This document shows, in pieces, positions 8,824 through 17,136 of a stretch of 43,712 bases of DNA (positions are counted from its first letter, which is position 1; each line of letters starts with the position of its first letter). The DNA comes from Pseudoalteromonas sp. P1-25. Lineage in GTDB: Bacteria; Pseudomonadota; Gammaproteobacteria; Enterobacterales; Alteromonadaceae. The position numbers and the translations under genes were made by a program. The notes beneath the pieces were generated by a model. The model saw only the letters and a list, made by a program, of their open reading frames with translations. It ran no database searches and was not told the origin of the DNA. The stretch lies in contig NZ_LKDW01000034.1 of the NCBI RefSeq assembly GCF_001401805.1, positions 1 to 43,712 of the forward strand, written 5' to 3'.

Positions 8824-9540
8824 ATGCAAACGCCAGTCATTCTAATCGTAGAGGATGAAGACGTAACTCGACTAAACCTCGTGAGTTTATTTGAAGCTGA
8901 AGGTTACAAAGTTATTGAAGCCATTGATGGCGATGATATGCATGACAAGCTTACAAATAATGATGACGTCAATCTTGTAGTTATGGACATCAACCTACCG
9001 GGTAAAAACGGGCTAATTTTAGCACGTGAATTACGCCAAAAACGCAAAGTCGGTTTAATCTTCTTAACCGGCCGTGATAACGATGTAGACCGTATTTTAG
9101 GTTTAGAAATTGGTGCTGATGATTACATCACTAAACCTTTTAACCCTCGTGAATTGACTATACGCGCTCGCAACTTAATTACTCGTACTGCGCTAGGCGG
9201 CGAAGAGTCAGTGCTAGAAACTAACGGTGTAATTACATTTAACGGTTGGGAGCTTGACGAAAATAGCCGTTGTTTAACATCACCAAATGGTGATGCTAAG
9301 CGTTTACCTAAAGGTGAATACCGCGCTCTTCGTTTAATGCTTGACTCTCCTGGGCGTATTTTTAGCCGTGAGCAACTTATTAAACATATGACTGGCCGCG
9401 AGCTTCGCGCTAATGACCGTACGGTAGATGTAACGATTCGTCGTATTCGTAAGCACTTTGAAAGTGATAATTCTACTTCTGAGCTAATCAGCACCATCCA
9501 TGGTGAAGGTTACCGCTTTATTGGTAAAATCGACGCTTAA
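8824..9540 (+). CDS. arcA: Aerobic respiration control response regulator ArcA
   Basis: A 238-residue OmpR/PhoB-family regulator, nearly collinear with E. coli ArcA (238). It starts MQTPVILIVEDEDVTR and has the phosphorylated Asp in VVMDINLPGKNGL (Asp54), LTGRDND and the Lys in DDYITKPFNPRELT. The C-terminal winged helix (about 135-238) carries the recognition region VDVTIRRIRKHFE. It represses and activates respiratory and TCA genes when phosphorylated by ArcB under low oxygen. The arcB gene lies directly downstream in the opposite direction, so both halves of the system are next to each other, unlike in enterics where they are far apart. Confidence 0.97.
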   Translation: MQTPVILIVEDEDVTRLNLVSLFEAEGYKVIEAIDGDDMHDKLTNNDDVNLVVMDINLPGKNGLILARELRQKRKVGLIFLTGRDNDVDRILGLEIGADDYITKPFNPRELTIRARNLITRTALGGEESVLETNGVITFNGWELDENSRCLTSPNGDAKRLPKGEYRALRLMLDSPGRIFSREQLIKHMTGRELRANDRTVDVTIRRIRKHFESDNSTSELISTIHGEGYRFIGKIDA

Positions 9541-9563
9541 TTAGAGTAAACCGCTTACTCTAA
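9541..9563. terminator. Candidate shared hairpin between arcA and arcB
   Basis: TTAGAGTAA (9541-9549) pairs with TTACTCTAA (9555-9563) around a 5-base loop, immediately after the arcA stop codon and overlapping the arcB stop codon. No strong T-run follows on either side, so it may act as a weak bidirectional terminator or an mRNA 3'-end stabiliser. Confidence 0.5.
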
Positions 9564-11873
9564 TAATTGTAAAAAAGAATGAAGGGCACTTTGTCCTTCA
9601 TTTATTTTATCTGCCAGTATATCTAACCACTCTTTTAATACTTCATCTGATTCATCAAGCGCACCGTGTTCCATCTTTTTAGCATGTAACTGTACATCGT
9701 TTAATCCTACCGAGCCCGCAGCACCTTTAAGCTTATGCGCCACCGATTTATACTCTTCCCTATCACTTTGGTTTAACGCGCTTTGTAGCTCTTGCTGATA
9801 TTGCGGGTTTAGTTTTTCAAACAAACCACTACTGCGCTTAAATACTTCAAGCCCCATAGAGTTTACAAAGTCTTCAATGGTTTCAACATCAAGCACACCT
9901 GCATTAATGCCCTCAAGCGCTTCTTTACTCACGGTTAGCAGTGGCTTGTCTGATTCACTTTGTTGAATATCGAACAAATCAGCGAGCATCTTATCAAGCT
10001 TTATTGTATTAATTGGTTTAGCAAGCGCCCCTTGCACCGATATACCTTCTAGGTCTTCTTCGGCACTACGTACATTCGCGGTCAGCGCAACAATAGGTAA
10101 TTTATCAAAGTGGCTATCGGCACGTATTTGTCTTGCCACTTCATCACCATTTATATCGGGCAGTTGCATATCAAGTAGTACTAAATCAAGCTCGTCTTCG
10201 GTTTCTACAAACGAAAGTGCATCTTCACCGGTTTCGGCCCAAATCACCTCATGGCCGCGCTGCTCTAACAAGTTAGTCGCAATTTCGGCATTTAATGGCA
10301 CATCCTCTACAAGTAATATGTATAAACTTCTACCTTCATAGCTTTGCTCGGTAGGCGCTACACATAAGCTAAGCGGTATATTTACTGTAAAGCAACTGCC
10401 TTCACCTTCTGTGCTGGTTACCGAAATAGTTCCTTTCATTGCACTCACTAACGCTTTGGTAACGGCTAAACCAATGCCTGAGCCAATCGCATTTTTACCG
10501 CTGAGGTCGGGCGCTTTGTAGTACATATCAAATATGCGCGAGAGTTGATCCTCTGGGATTCCTTGTCCTGTGTCTGATATTTTAAGTTCAAGCCAAGGGC
10601 CATCGCTTCGCTCTTCTCGGCTACATGTGAGCTTTACCTCGCCATGCTGGGTAAATTTAACGGCATTATTAATTAAGTTCCACACTACTTGGCGAAGACG
10701 CGTTGGGTCTAGTAACGCATAAACATCTAATATGCCATTTCGCTCAATTGAAAACTCAAGCTCTTTTTGCTCAGCAATTAATCCAGCAAAGTTCACTACA
10801 TCGTTTATAAAGTCTGAAACGTTGATTGAATCGGTTGCTATATCTAATTGTTCGCGGTCTATTTTGTCTAAATCTATAATATCGTTAAAAATATTACCTA
10901 ACGTTTCAGCGCTCGAAAACACTGTATTACACCAACTACGCTGCTGTTTATTAAGCTCTGTATCAAGTAGCATTCGGGTTAAGCCTACAATGCCATTTAA
11001 TGGTGTGCGCAGCTCATGGCTAAGCGTTGCTATAAACTTACCTTTATCTTTATAGGCTGTTTCAAGCGCTTGTGCTGCTTCTTTACGGCTAGTTATATCA
11101 CGCCCGAACGCCAATAAACCTATGTAGTCCCCTTGATCGTTTATAAAGGGTAATTTACGCAGCTCAAACCAACGGTTTTCACCATTTACCATGTATTCAA
11201 CATCAATTGTCAGCGCTTGATGCGTTTGTTCTACTTTCTTATCCGTTCTGAGTACTTCTGCTAAAAAGTAGCTTGGAAAAATCTGCTCTACGGTTTTACC
11301 AATTAATTCAGCGCTGGTTTTGCCCATAACCTCTTCAAACATTTTATTACAGCCGGCAAACACACCATTGTTATCTCGGTAATAAAATAAATCAGGGGAG
11401 GAGTCGACAATAGAGCGAAGAAGCATGCCTTGTTGAGCAAGTTCTTGTTGAGTTTTTTTACGCTCCGCGATTTCACGGCGTAGCTCTTCAATAGCGCGAT
11501 GCTTGGCATGAAACGCCATTTTTCGCTCATCTATTTCAATATTAAGGCGGTTAATATTATCTTTTAATGTTTGGTTTAATAGTTTTTCTTGTTTGGTGGC
11601 GCTGTCTAAATAAGCATATGAGGCATCTAATTGTCTAATCGAGTTGAGTAAAATACTGATCATAAAAGGAGATACAACCGCAGTAAAAAATACCACTGCT
11701 AAAATATCAACTAAATTAACCTCACCGAGTGCCACATAATAAAACATACTCGACAATATAAGCGACACGCCTAATAAAAGCGCGTAGCACATTGCCGCGG
11801 TTTTTAACTCACCAAAGCGAGTTATTAAACTAGAAAGTACTCGAGCCCAAGGGCTCAAAGAAGAATCGGTCAT
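9555..11873 (-). CDS. arcB: Aerobic respiration control sensor kinase ArcB
   Basis: A 772-residue tripartite kinase (E. coli ArcB is 778). Two TM segments lie at about 25-47 and 56-77 with almost no periplasmic loop. A coiled coil occupies about 92-150 and PAS about 150-265. HisKA has His286 (SHELRTPLNGIVGL), the ATPase domain has NNAVKF and GSGIGLAV, the receiver has Asp568 (LLDMQLPDINGDE), and Hpt has His713 (AHKLKGAAGSVGL). The spacing of the three phospho-sites matches E. coli His292/Asp576/His717. Cys175 aligns with redox Cys180 of the E. coli protein, but the position aligned with Cys241 is Trp235 (alignment from memory). Convergent with arcA, 14 bases apart. Confidence 0.95.
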   Translation of the reverse strand: MTDSSLSPWARVLSSLITRFGELKTAAMCYALLLGVSLILSSMFYYVALGEVNLVDILAVVFFTAVVSPFMISILLNSIRQLDASYAYLDSATKQEKLLNQTLKDNINRLNIEIDERKMAFHAKHRAIEELRREIAERKKTQQELAQQGMLLRSIVDSSPDLFYYRDNNGVFAGCNKMFEEVMGKTSAELIGKTVEQIFPSYFLAEVLRTDKKVEQTHQALTIDVEYMVNGENRWFELRKLPFINDQGDYIGLLAFGRDITSRKEAAQALETAYKDKGKFIATLSHELRTPLNGIVGLTRMLLDTELNKQQRSWCNTVFSSAETLGNIFNDIIDLDKIDREQLDIATDSINVSDFINDVVNFAGLIAEQKELEFSIERNGILDVYALLDPTRLRQVVWNLINNAVKFTQHGEVKLTCSREERSDGPWLELKISDTGQGIPEDQLSRIFDMYYKAPDLSGKNAIGSGIGLAVTKALVSAMKGTISVTSTEGEGSCFTVNIPLSLCVAPTEQSYEGRSLYILLVEDVPLNAEIATNLLEQRGHEVIWAETGEDALSFVETEDELDLVLLDMQLPDINGDEVARQIRADSHFDKLPIVALTANVRSAEEDLEGISVQGALAKPINTIKLDKMLADLFDIQQSESDKPLLTVSKEALEGINAGVLDVETIEDFVNSMGLEVFKRSSGLFEKLNPQYQQELQSALNQSDREEYKSVAHKLKGAAGSVGLNDVQLHAKKMEHGALDESDEVLKEWLDILADKINEGQSALHSFLQLLE

Positions 11874-12015
11874 AGGTCAGTGTATCTCGTTACTAGGCAT
11901 AAATAAAAAGTGCCTATTAATAGTCAAACGCATTTTGCAGCAGATTTTAGCATTTTTCTATTAGCTATATTCATGTTGTGCGACAAAAACAGAAAATTTT
12001 CATGTTTACTTTTGC

Positions 12016-12094
12016 CTACTCGTTAAACTCATCATTTCAGCAATAAATTATTTAGTGTAAAATGCTGCGCTTTATTATGACCAATAACGAGTAG
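12016..12094. repeat. 10-bp inverted repeat upstream of folE2
   Basis: CTACTCGTTA (12016-12025) and its exact reverse complement TAACGAGTAG (12085-12094) are 59 bases apart in the arcB-folE2 intergenic region. The second arm ends 5 bases before the folE2 ATG, over its ribosome-binding region. Function unknown. Confidence 0.5.
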
Positions 12095-12099
12095 CGCAC

Positions 12100-13020
12100 A
12101 TGCAAACCAATATGCCCGATATAGCTGATACGGCTCCCGCCTTACAAACAGGTAAGTTAGACTGGGTTGGTATGGGCGAAATAGAACTGCCATTTATTTT
12201 TGAATCGAAAGATTTAGCACCCGTTACCGTTAATGCAAAAGCGCGTGCCTTTGTTAATTTGCATAAAGAAGACGCTAAAGGCATTCATATGTCGCGTCTA
12301 TTTTTGGCGCTTGATTTACTCTCAACAGAGCAACAAGTTAACCCACACACTTTAGCTCAAGCACTCGATACTTTTATTACCAGCCATAAAGGGTTAAGTG
12401 ACAAAGCCCAAATAGAATTTAAATTTGAGTTACCACTGCGTCGTAAGTCGTTATTAAGTGGTAAAGCAGGTTGGAAAAGCTACCCAATTACCCTAACCAG
12501 TACCATTGAAAATAGCGTAATTAATTTTGAGCTAAGCGTTGATGTAACTTATTCATCTACTTGCCCGTGCTCTGCAGCACTTGCTCGCCAACTCATTCAA
12601 AATGCGTTTAGCGAAAAATTTAACCAAGAAACATTGAATCAAAAAGACGTTTTAGCATGGCTAGGCACAACGCAGGGTATTGTGGCAACGCCTCACTCAC
12701 AGCGTTCGATTGCCAACGTTAAAGTAAAGCTAAATAACACGATTAGTGAATTTGATGTAGTCAATTTAATTGATACATTAGAAGCTGAGCTAAAAACACC
12801 TGTACAAGCGGCAGTAAAACGCGAAGATGAGCAAGAGTTTGCCCGCCTTAACGGTCAAAATTTAATGTTTTGTGAAGACGCTGCTCGGAAAATTAAAGCG
12901 GTACTTGAGCATAATAATTATAGTGATTACTGGCTGCAAATTAATCACTATGAATCACTTCATGCGCATGATGCGGTTGCTATTGCCGTCAAAGGTATTG
13001 AAGGCGGCTACAAAGCCTAA
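12100..13020 (+). CDS. folE2: GTP cyclohydrolase I type 2 (FolE2)
   Basis: A 306-residue enzyme of the COG1469/FolE2 family that converts GTP to 7,8-dihydroneopterin triphosphate, the first step of folate and queuosine precursor synthesis. Diagnostic features are the N-terminal LDWVGMGEIELPF, the internal IHMSRLF, and the metal-site segment STCPCSAALARQL near residue 155, whose cysteine is the conserved FolE2 ligand. The family uses metals other than zinc and often substitutes for zinc-dependent FolE under zinc limitation. No convincing Zur box is visible upstream. The gene stands alone; the ribosome-binding site is weak (GAGTAG). Confidence 0.95.
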   Translation: MQTNMPDIADTAPALQTGKLDWVGMGEIELPFIFESKDLAPVTVNAKARAFVNLHKEDAKGIHMSRLFLALDLLSTEQQVNPHTLAQALDTFITSHKGLSDKAQIEFKFELPLRRKSLLSGKAGWKSYPITLTSTIENSVINFELSVDVTYSSTCPCSAALARQLIQNAFSEKFNQETLNQKDVLAWLGTTQGIVATPHSQRSIANVKVKLNNTISEFDVVNLIDTLEAELKTPVQAAVKREDEQEFARLNGQNLMFCEDAARKIKAVLEHNNYSDYWLQINHYESLHAHDAVAIAVKGIEGGYKA

Positions 13021-13135
13021 TATCAGCGCTGTATTAATACTAAATACATACGGTAATTAACGCATAACACCAAATTTTTAGGCACGTAAATTGCTTTGTT
13101 TGAGCAGTGTCAATTTGTTGTTATGGAGTTACCGT

Positions 13136-13729
13136 ATGGAATTCGCTTTATTATCAATTTTAGTATTAGTGGTTGGGGCCTCCGTGGTTGCGTCAAAATT
13201 TAATGATGATGGCGGAAACCCGTATCCTTTTACCCGCAAACAAACCGTGTTTACACAGGTTGAGGGGGCATTTTTAAATCTTTTAGAGCGTGCGGTAGGC
13301 GATCAATATAAAATTGTAAGCCGCGTCAAACTTATCGATGTCATCGACTGTAAGCAAGGGCTATCTGCTAAATCAAAACGTGCAGCCTTAGCTAAAGCTA
13401 AAAATAAACAACTCGATTTTGTGCTGGTCGATAAAGAAAAAATGACGATAGTGGCTGCAGTCGATTTAGTTAATAATGCCAACAAAGATGGCCACAAAGC
13501 TCAGCGCGACTGGTTTGTAAACGGTGCTCTAGAGTCAGCAGGCATTCCACATATTCGTATGAAAGTAAAATCAGGCTACCGGCCTTCTGAGGTGCGCGAT
13601 GCAATTATGTTTAAAATAGGCAAACCTGCCGTGCAATCGGCTCGCCCAACTCGTAATCGCGTCAGCAAACCTGCGGTATTGTCACCTTCTCAGGCTAAAG
13701 CGCAAACCACTGCCTTAGCCGAAATTTAA
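13136..13729 (+). CDS. DUF2726 domain protein, N-terminally anchored
   Basis: 197 residues when started at the ATG at 13136, which has GGAG 8 bases upstream; an ORF start 45 bases earlier lacks this. A hydrophobic N-terminus (EFALLSILVLVVGASVVAS) predicts a membrane anchor. Residues about 30-165 match the DUF2726 family, with YPFTRKQTVFTQVEGAFL, a conserved DFVLVDKEKMTIVAAVDL segment and AGIPHIRM. This fold is thought to resemble restriction-endonuclease-like nucleases; that is inference. A basic C-terminal tail follows. Substrate and pathway are unknown. Confidence 0.8.
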   Translation: MEFALLSILVLVVGASVVASKFNDDGGNPYPFTRKQTVFTQVEGAFLNLLERAVGDQYKIVSRVKLIDVIDCKQGLSAKSKRAALAKAKNKQLDFVLVDKEKMTIVAAVDLVNNANKDGHKAQRDWFVNGALESAGIPHIRMKVKSGYRPSEVRDAIMFKIGKPAVQSARPTRNRVSKPAVLSPSQAKAQTTALAEI

Positions 13730-13760
13730 AATAGAATTAAATACTCTCCTAAAAGTATTT

Positions 13761-13796
13761 AAAGCGAGCCGTAAAACAGCTCGCTTTTTTGTTTTT
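13761..13796 (+). terminator. Rho-independent terminator after the DUF2726 gene
   Basis: A 9-bp stem AAAGCGAGC (13761-13769) / GCTCGCTTT (13779-13787) with a 9-base loop is followed by a T-rich run. It ends the DUF2726 transcript about 50 bases before mtnN. Confidence 0.85.
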
Positions 13797-13848
13797 TATT
13801 GCTAACTTCACGTATAATCTACGTATTCAAACTCAGGAATCAAACACT

Positions 13849-14556
13849 ATGAATGTCGGTATTATTGGCGCAATGGAGCCAGAAGTTAAAATTTTACGTG
13901 AAGCAATGCAAAACCCACAAGTGCTAACTAAAGCAGGGTTTACTTTTTACACAGGCGAATTGGCTGGTAACACAGTAACGCTTGTGCAATCGGGTATTGG
14001 TAAAGTCGCATCAACTATTGCAACCACGTTATTAATTGATAACTTTAATCCTGATTGTGTTATTAACACAGGCTCTGCCGGTGGCTTTGATCCCTCACTA
14101 AGTGTTGGCGATGTTGTTATTTCTTCAGAAGTACGTCATCACGATGTAGATGTAACTGCTTTTGGCTACGAAATTGGCCAAGTTCCACAAATGCCTGCAG
14201 GCTTTGCCGCACACCCAAAACTTGTTGAAGCTGCCGAGCAGACCATTGCCCAAATCAGCGAAGTAAAAACCTTAGTAGGCTTAATTTGTACCGGTGATTC
14301 ATTTATGTGTGACCCTGTGCGTATTGATAAAGCTCGTAGCGACTTTCCAACAATGCTAGCTGTAGAAATGGAAGGTGCATCTATTGCACAAACATGTTTT
14401 GCGCTTAATACCCCATTTGTTGTTATTCGTTCTATGTCTGACATTGCTGGAAAAGAGTCACCGCAGTCGTTTGAAGAATACCTAGAAACAGCATCAATCA
14501 ACTCATCAAAAATGGTTGTTGCACTATTAGAAAAACTAACAAAAGTTACACTGTAA
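13849..14556 (+). CDS. mtnN: 5'-methylthioadenosine/S-adenosylhomocysteine nucleosidase
   Basis: 235 residues from the ATG at 13849, which has AGGA upstream and yields the canonical start MNVGIIGAMEPEV with catalytic-site Glu12. It also has NTGSAGGFD, AVEMEGASIAQ and the catalytic Asp in SMSDIAG. The enzyme splits methylthioadenosine and S-adenosylhomocysteine into adenine and methylthioribose or S-ribosylhomocysteine, feeding methionine salvage and the autoinducer-2 precursor pathway. Its stop codon abuts the ATG of the next gene (TAAATG), so the two are translationally close and almost certainly co-transcribed. Confidence 0.96.
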   Translation: MNVGIIGAMEPEVKILREAMQNPQVLTKAGFTFYTGELAGNTVTLVQSGIGKVASTIATTLLIDNFNPDCVINTGSAGGFDPSLSVGDVVISSEVRHHDVDVTAFGYEIGQVPQMPAGFAAHPKLVEAAEQTIAQISEVKTLVGLICTGDSFMCDPVRIDKARSDFPTMLAVEMEGASIAQTCFALNTPFVVIRSMSDIAGKESPQSFEEYLETASINSSKMVVALLEKLTKVTL

Positions 14557-15501
14557 ATGCTAAGCAATATTGTTCAAAACCATTTGGACTTTATTGCCTT
14601 TTTTGTAGCGCTCCTTGCTGAGCGCTTTTTCCCGTTAAAAAGCTGGTATCACCCTAATACAGTATTAACCGCTGTTTTTAGTGCGATAGGAAAACGGGTT
14701 TATAAACCACATGAGCCTAAAAACTACCTTTATTTAGCCGCCACTCTTGCCAGTACATTAGTTTTAAGCGTTATTCTTATTATTATTGTATTACTGCTTG
14801 AATTTGCCTTTTACCCTGAACTGCTCGCAGGTCTTATTTTATATTTGTGCCTTGAAAGCAAAGCGATTGAGAAAAAAGCCCTGCGTGTTGCCAAGCTCGT
14901 AAAACAAAACCAAAAATCTACCGCGCGAGAACTTGTAAAGCCGCTGCTTGCCCGAGAGGTTAATAAGCTCTCAGCGCCAGGTATCATGAAAGCCTTAATT
15001 GAAAGCTTAATTTTACGCACAGCTCGCAATTACTTTACCGTTATATTTATATTTTTATTGCTTGGGCCAATTAGCGCTTTAGCGTATCGGCTCCTCACTT
15101 TAATACAACACGCGTGGCGCGCCGATATATCACCTAACAGCCATTTTTTAAAACCGCTTAAAATACTTTTGTTTGTAATCGAATTTATCCCCGTACGCAT
15201 ACTTGCACTAACCATTGCCGCAAGCAAAGCCAGTAAACAAAGTATGCATTACATAAAGCACTATGGCAGACATTTTTATCAAACAAATACAGGGTGGATT
15301 TTAAGTGTGTGCTCCGCCTCTATGGGCGTACAGCTAGGCGGCCCTGCAGTTTATTTTGGTAAGCGCTTTAATAAAATGCGAATTGGTACTGATAGACTGC
15401 CATCTCCCGATGATGTGCCCGTAATAATTAATAGGTTAAATCAAGCACGTGTATTTTGGCTGTTAGTCATTATCAGCATTGAAATTGTAAAGCTTATTTA
15501 G
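14557..15501 (+). CDS. CobD/CbiB-family membrane protein
   Basis: A 314-residue integral membrane protein with several hydrophobic segments (about 10-28, 65-95, 160-185, 205-225, 292-312). Family features of adenosylcobinamide-phosphate synthase are visible: ALIESLILRTARN with LLGPISALAYRLL (about 145-182), the segment FVIEFIPVRILALTIA, and near the C-terminus TNTGWILSVCSASMGVQLGGPAVYFG. Known family members attach aminopropanol to cobyric acid. No other cobalamin gene is nearby. The mtnN-cbiB pairing is also found in vibrios as I recall, where it precedes btuF; btuF is absent here. It may act in B12 salvage or have a diverged role. Confidence 0.8.
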   Translation: MLSNIVQNHLDFIAFFVALLAERFFPLKSWYHPNTVLTAVFSAIGKRVYKPHEPKNYLYLAATLASTLVLSVILIIIVLLLEFAFYPELLAGLILYLCLESKAIEKKALRVAKLVKQNQKSTARELVKPLLAREVNKLSAPGIMKALIESLILRTARNYFTVIFIFLLLGPISALAYRLLTLIQHAWRADISPNSHFLKPLKILLFVIEFIPVRILALTIAASKASKQSMHYIKHYGRHFYQTNTGWILSVCSASMGVQLGGPAVYFGKRFNKMRIGTDRLPSPDDVPVIINRLNQARVFWLLVIISIEIVKLI

Positions 15502-15516
15502 TTTTTTAACGCGCAC

Positions 15517-15545
15517 AAAAAAACCAGCCTAAGCTGGTTTTTTTG
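15517..15545. terminator. Bidirectional terminator between cbiB-like gene and tyrS
   Basis: AAACCAGC (15521-15528), loop CTAA, GCTGGTTT (15533-15540), flanked by A's on the left and T's on the right. It serves the rightward mtnN operon and the leftward tyrS. Confidence 0.85.
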
Positions 15546-15557
15546 TTTTAACTGCGC

Positions 15558-16757
15558 TTACGCAACAGTAATATTCGCAAACTTACGTTTACCTACTTGG
15601 TAAATAGCGGTTGTGCCTTTTGCTACCTCAAGCTTAGTATCAGTGATTTTATCTTCACCGTTAAGTTTTACTGCGCCCTGCTTAATCATACGCATTGCTT
15701 CAGATGTACTGGCTACTAAATTAGCTTCTTTAAGTAAGTTAGCAATTAAAATACCCTCATCTGCAATTGTAATTGTCAGCTCAGGGATTTCATCAGGTAG
15801 CGCTTTTTTCTGAAAACGTTTGATAAAGTCATCGTGTGCAGCTTGTGCTGCTTCTTCACTGTGGAAACGGGCAATTAATTCTTTCGCCAATTCAATCTTA
15901 ATATCACGCGGGTTAGTGCCCTGCTCTACGCGTTGTTTTTGCGCTGCAATTTCTTCGATTGATAAGCTGCTTAGTAAATCGTAATAACGCCACATAAGTA
16001 CGTCACTAATCGACATTACTTTACCAAACATATCGTTTGGCGCATCCGTAATACCAATGTAATTACCTAGCGACTTAGACATTTTTTGAACGCCGTCTGT
16101 GCCTTCAAGCAACGGCATCATTAATACTGTTTGCGGCTTTTGACCTTCTACTTTTTGAAGCTCGCGCCCCATTAAAAGGTTAAAACGCTGATCAGTACCA
16201 CCAAGCTCTACGTCTGACTCAAGTGCAACCGAATCCCAACCTTGTACAAGTGGGTATAAAAATTCATGAATAGCAATGGGTTGACCGCTGCCATAACGCT
16301 TTTTAAAATCATCACGCTCTAGCATGCGCGCTACAGTTTGATTGGCAGCAAGTTTAATCATACCCGCAGCGCCTAGGTTTTCCATCCACTGAGAGTTAAA
16401 GGCAACCGTTGTTTTTGCAGGATCTAAAATCTTAAACACTTGCTCTTTATAAGTCTCAGCATTGGCAAGTACATCTTCACGAGTCAGTGGTTTACGTGTT
16501 ACATTTTTGCCTGTCGGATCGCCAATCATGCCAGTAAAGTCACCAATTAAGAAAATAACCTCATGACCTAAATCTTGAAAGGTTTTCATTTTATTAATTA
16601 GTACAGTGTGACCTAAATGTAAATCTGGCGCGGTAGGATCGAAACCCGCTTTAATTTTTAACTTTTTGCCCGACTTTAGTTTTTCAACTAATTCGTCTTC
16701 AATTAATATCTCTTCTGCACCGCGTTTTATCTCTGCTAGAGCGGTTTGTAAATCCAC
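15558..16757 (-). CDS. tyrS: Tyrosyl-tRNA synthetase
   Basis: A 399-residue class I aminoacyl-tRNA synthetase. It has the HIGH-type motif HLGH at 47-50 (FDPTAPDLHLGHTVLI), the KMSKS motif in GVQKMSKSLGN near 230, and a C-terminal S4-type RNA-binding domain (about 335-399). Length and the HLGH segment place it in the shorter clade found in Haemophilus and many vibrios (TyrZ-like) rather than the 424-residue E. coli type. The start codon is GTG at 16757 with GGAG 9 bases upstream. Divergent from the M23 peptidase gene. Confidence 0.96.
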   Translation of the reverse strand: MDLQTALAEIKRGAEEILIEDELVEKLKSGKKLKIKAGFDPTAPDLHLGHTVLINKMKTFQDLGHEVIFLIGDFTGMIGDPTGKNVTRKPLTREDVLANAETYKEQVFKILDPAKTTVAFNSQWMENLGAAGMIKLAANQTVARMLERDDFKKRYGSGQPIAIHEFLYPLVQGWDSVALESDVELGGTDQRFNLLMGRELQKVEGQKPQTVLMMPLLEGTDGVQKMSKSLGNYIGITDAPNDMFGKVMSISDVLMWRYYDLLSSLSIEEIAAQKQRVEQGTNPRDIKIELAKELIARFHSEEAAQAAHDDFIKRFQKKALPDEIPELTITIADEGILIANLLKEANLVASTSEAMRMIKQGAVKLNGEDKITDTKLEVAKGTTAIYQVGKRKFANITVA

Positions 16758-17136
16758 TGTGTATTACTCCAAAATTCTGCCAACGAAGGGGCAACTAGAT
16801 GACTTGCTACATAAGGGTTTAAAACAGATTTAAACCAAAAGCACTTATGTTGCTAACATAACAAATTTCTACCTAATTAAAACAATTTTTTATGCGAATA
16901 ATGCAACTAAACTTAATAAACTTAGTCTTACTGTGCTAGGCAATTAGAAATGGTGTTTAAGCACTAATTTTAACGTACTTTAGAATCAGTTTAAATCGAT
17001 AAACTTAAACAATCATAAATTGCTAATTTACTAACAATTGCGGGGCTTTTAGCTATATTTACTAGTATTCGTACCTTATTACGTATATCCTGCATTAATA
17101 TCCATTTTATTTTCACGACAGCAGAAAAGGCACGTT
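16758..17136. other. Divergent intergenic region, tyrS / M23 peptidase
   Basis: About 380 AT-rich bases that must hold promoters for both neighbours. No tRNA-like T-box, riboswitch or clear operator is recognisable and no ORF of note is present. Confidence 0.5.

Noticed and set aside
14557..15501. AmpE instead of CobD/CbiB
   Set aside because: The families are related, but the C-terminal MGVQLGGPAVYFG and LLGPISALAYR blocks fit CbiB better, and no ampD is adjacent.
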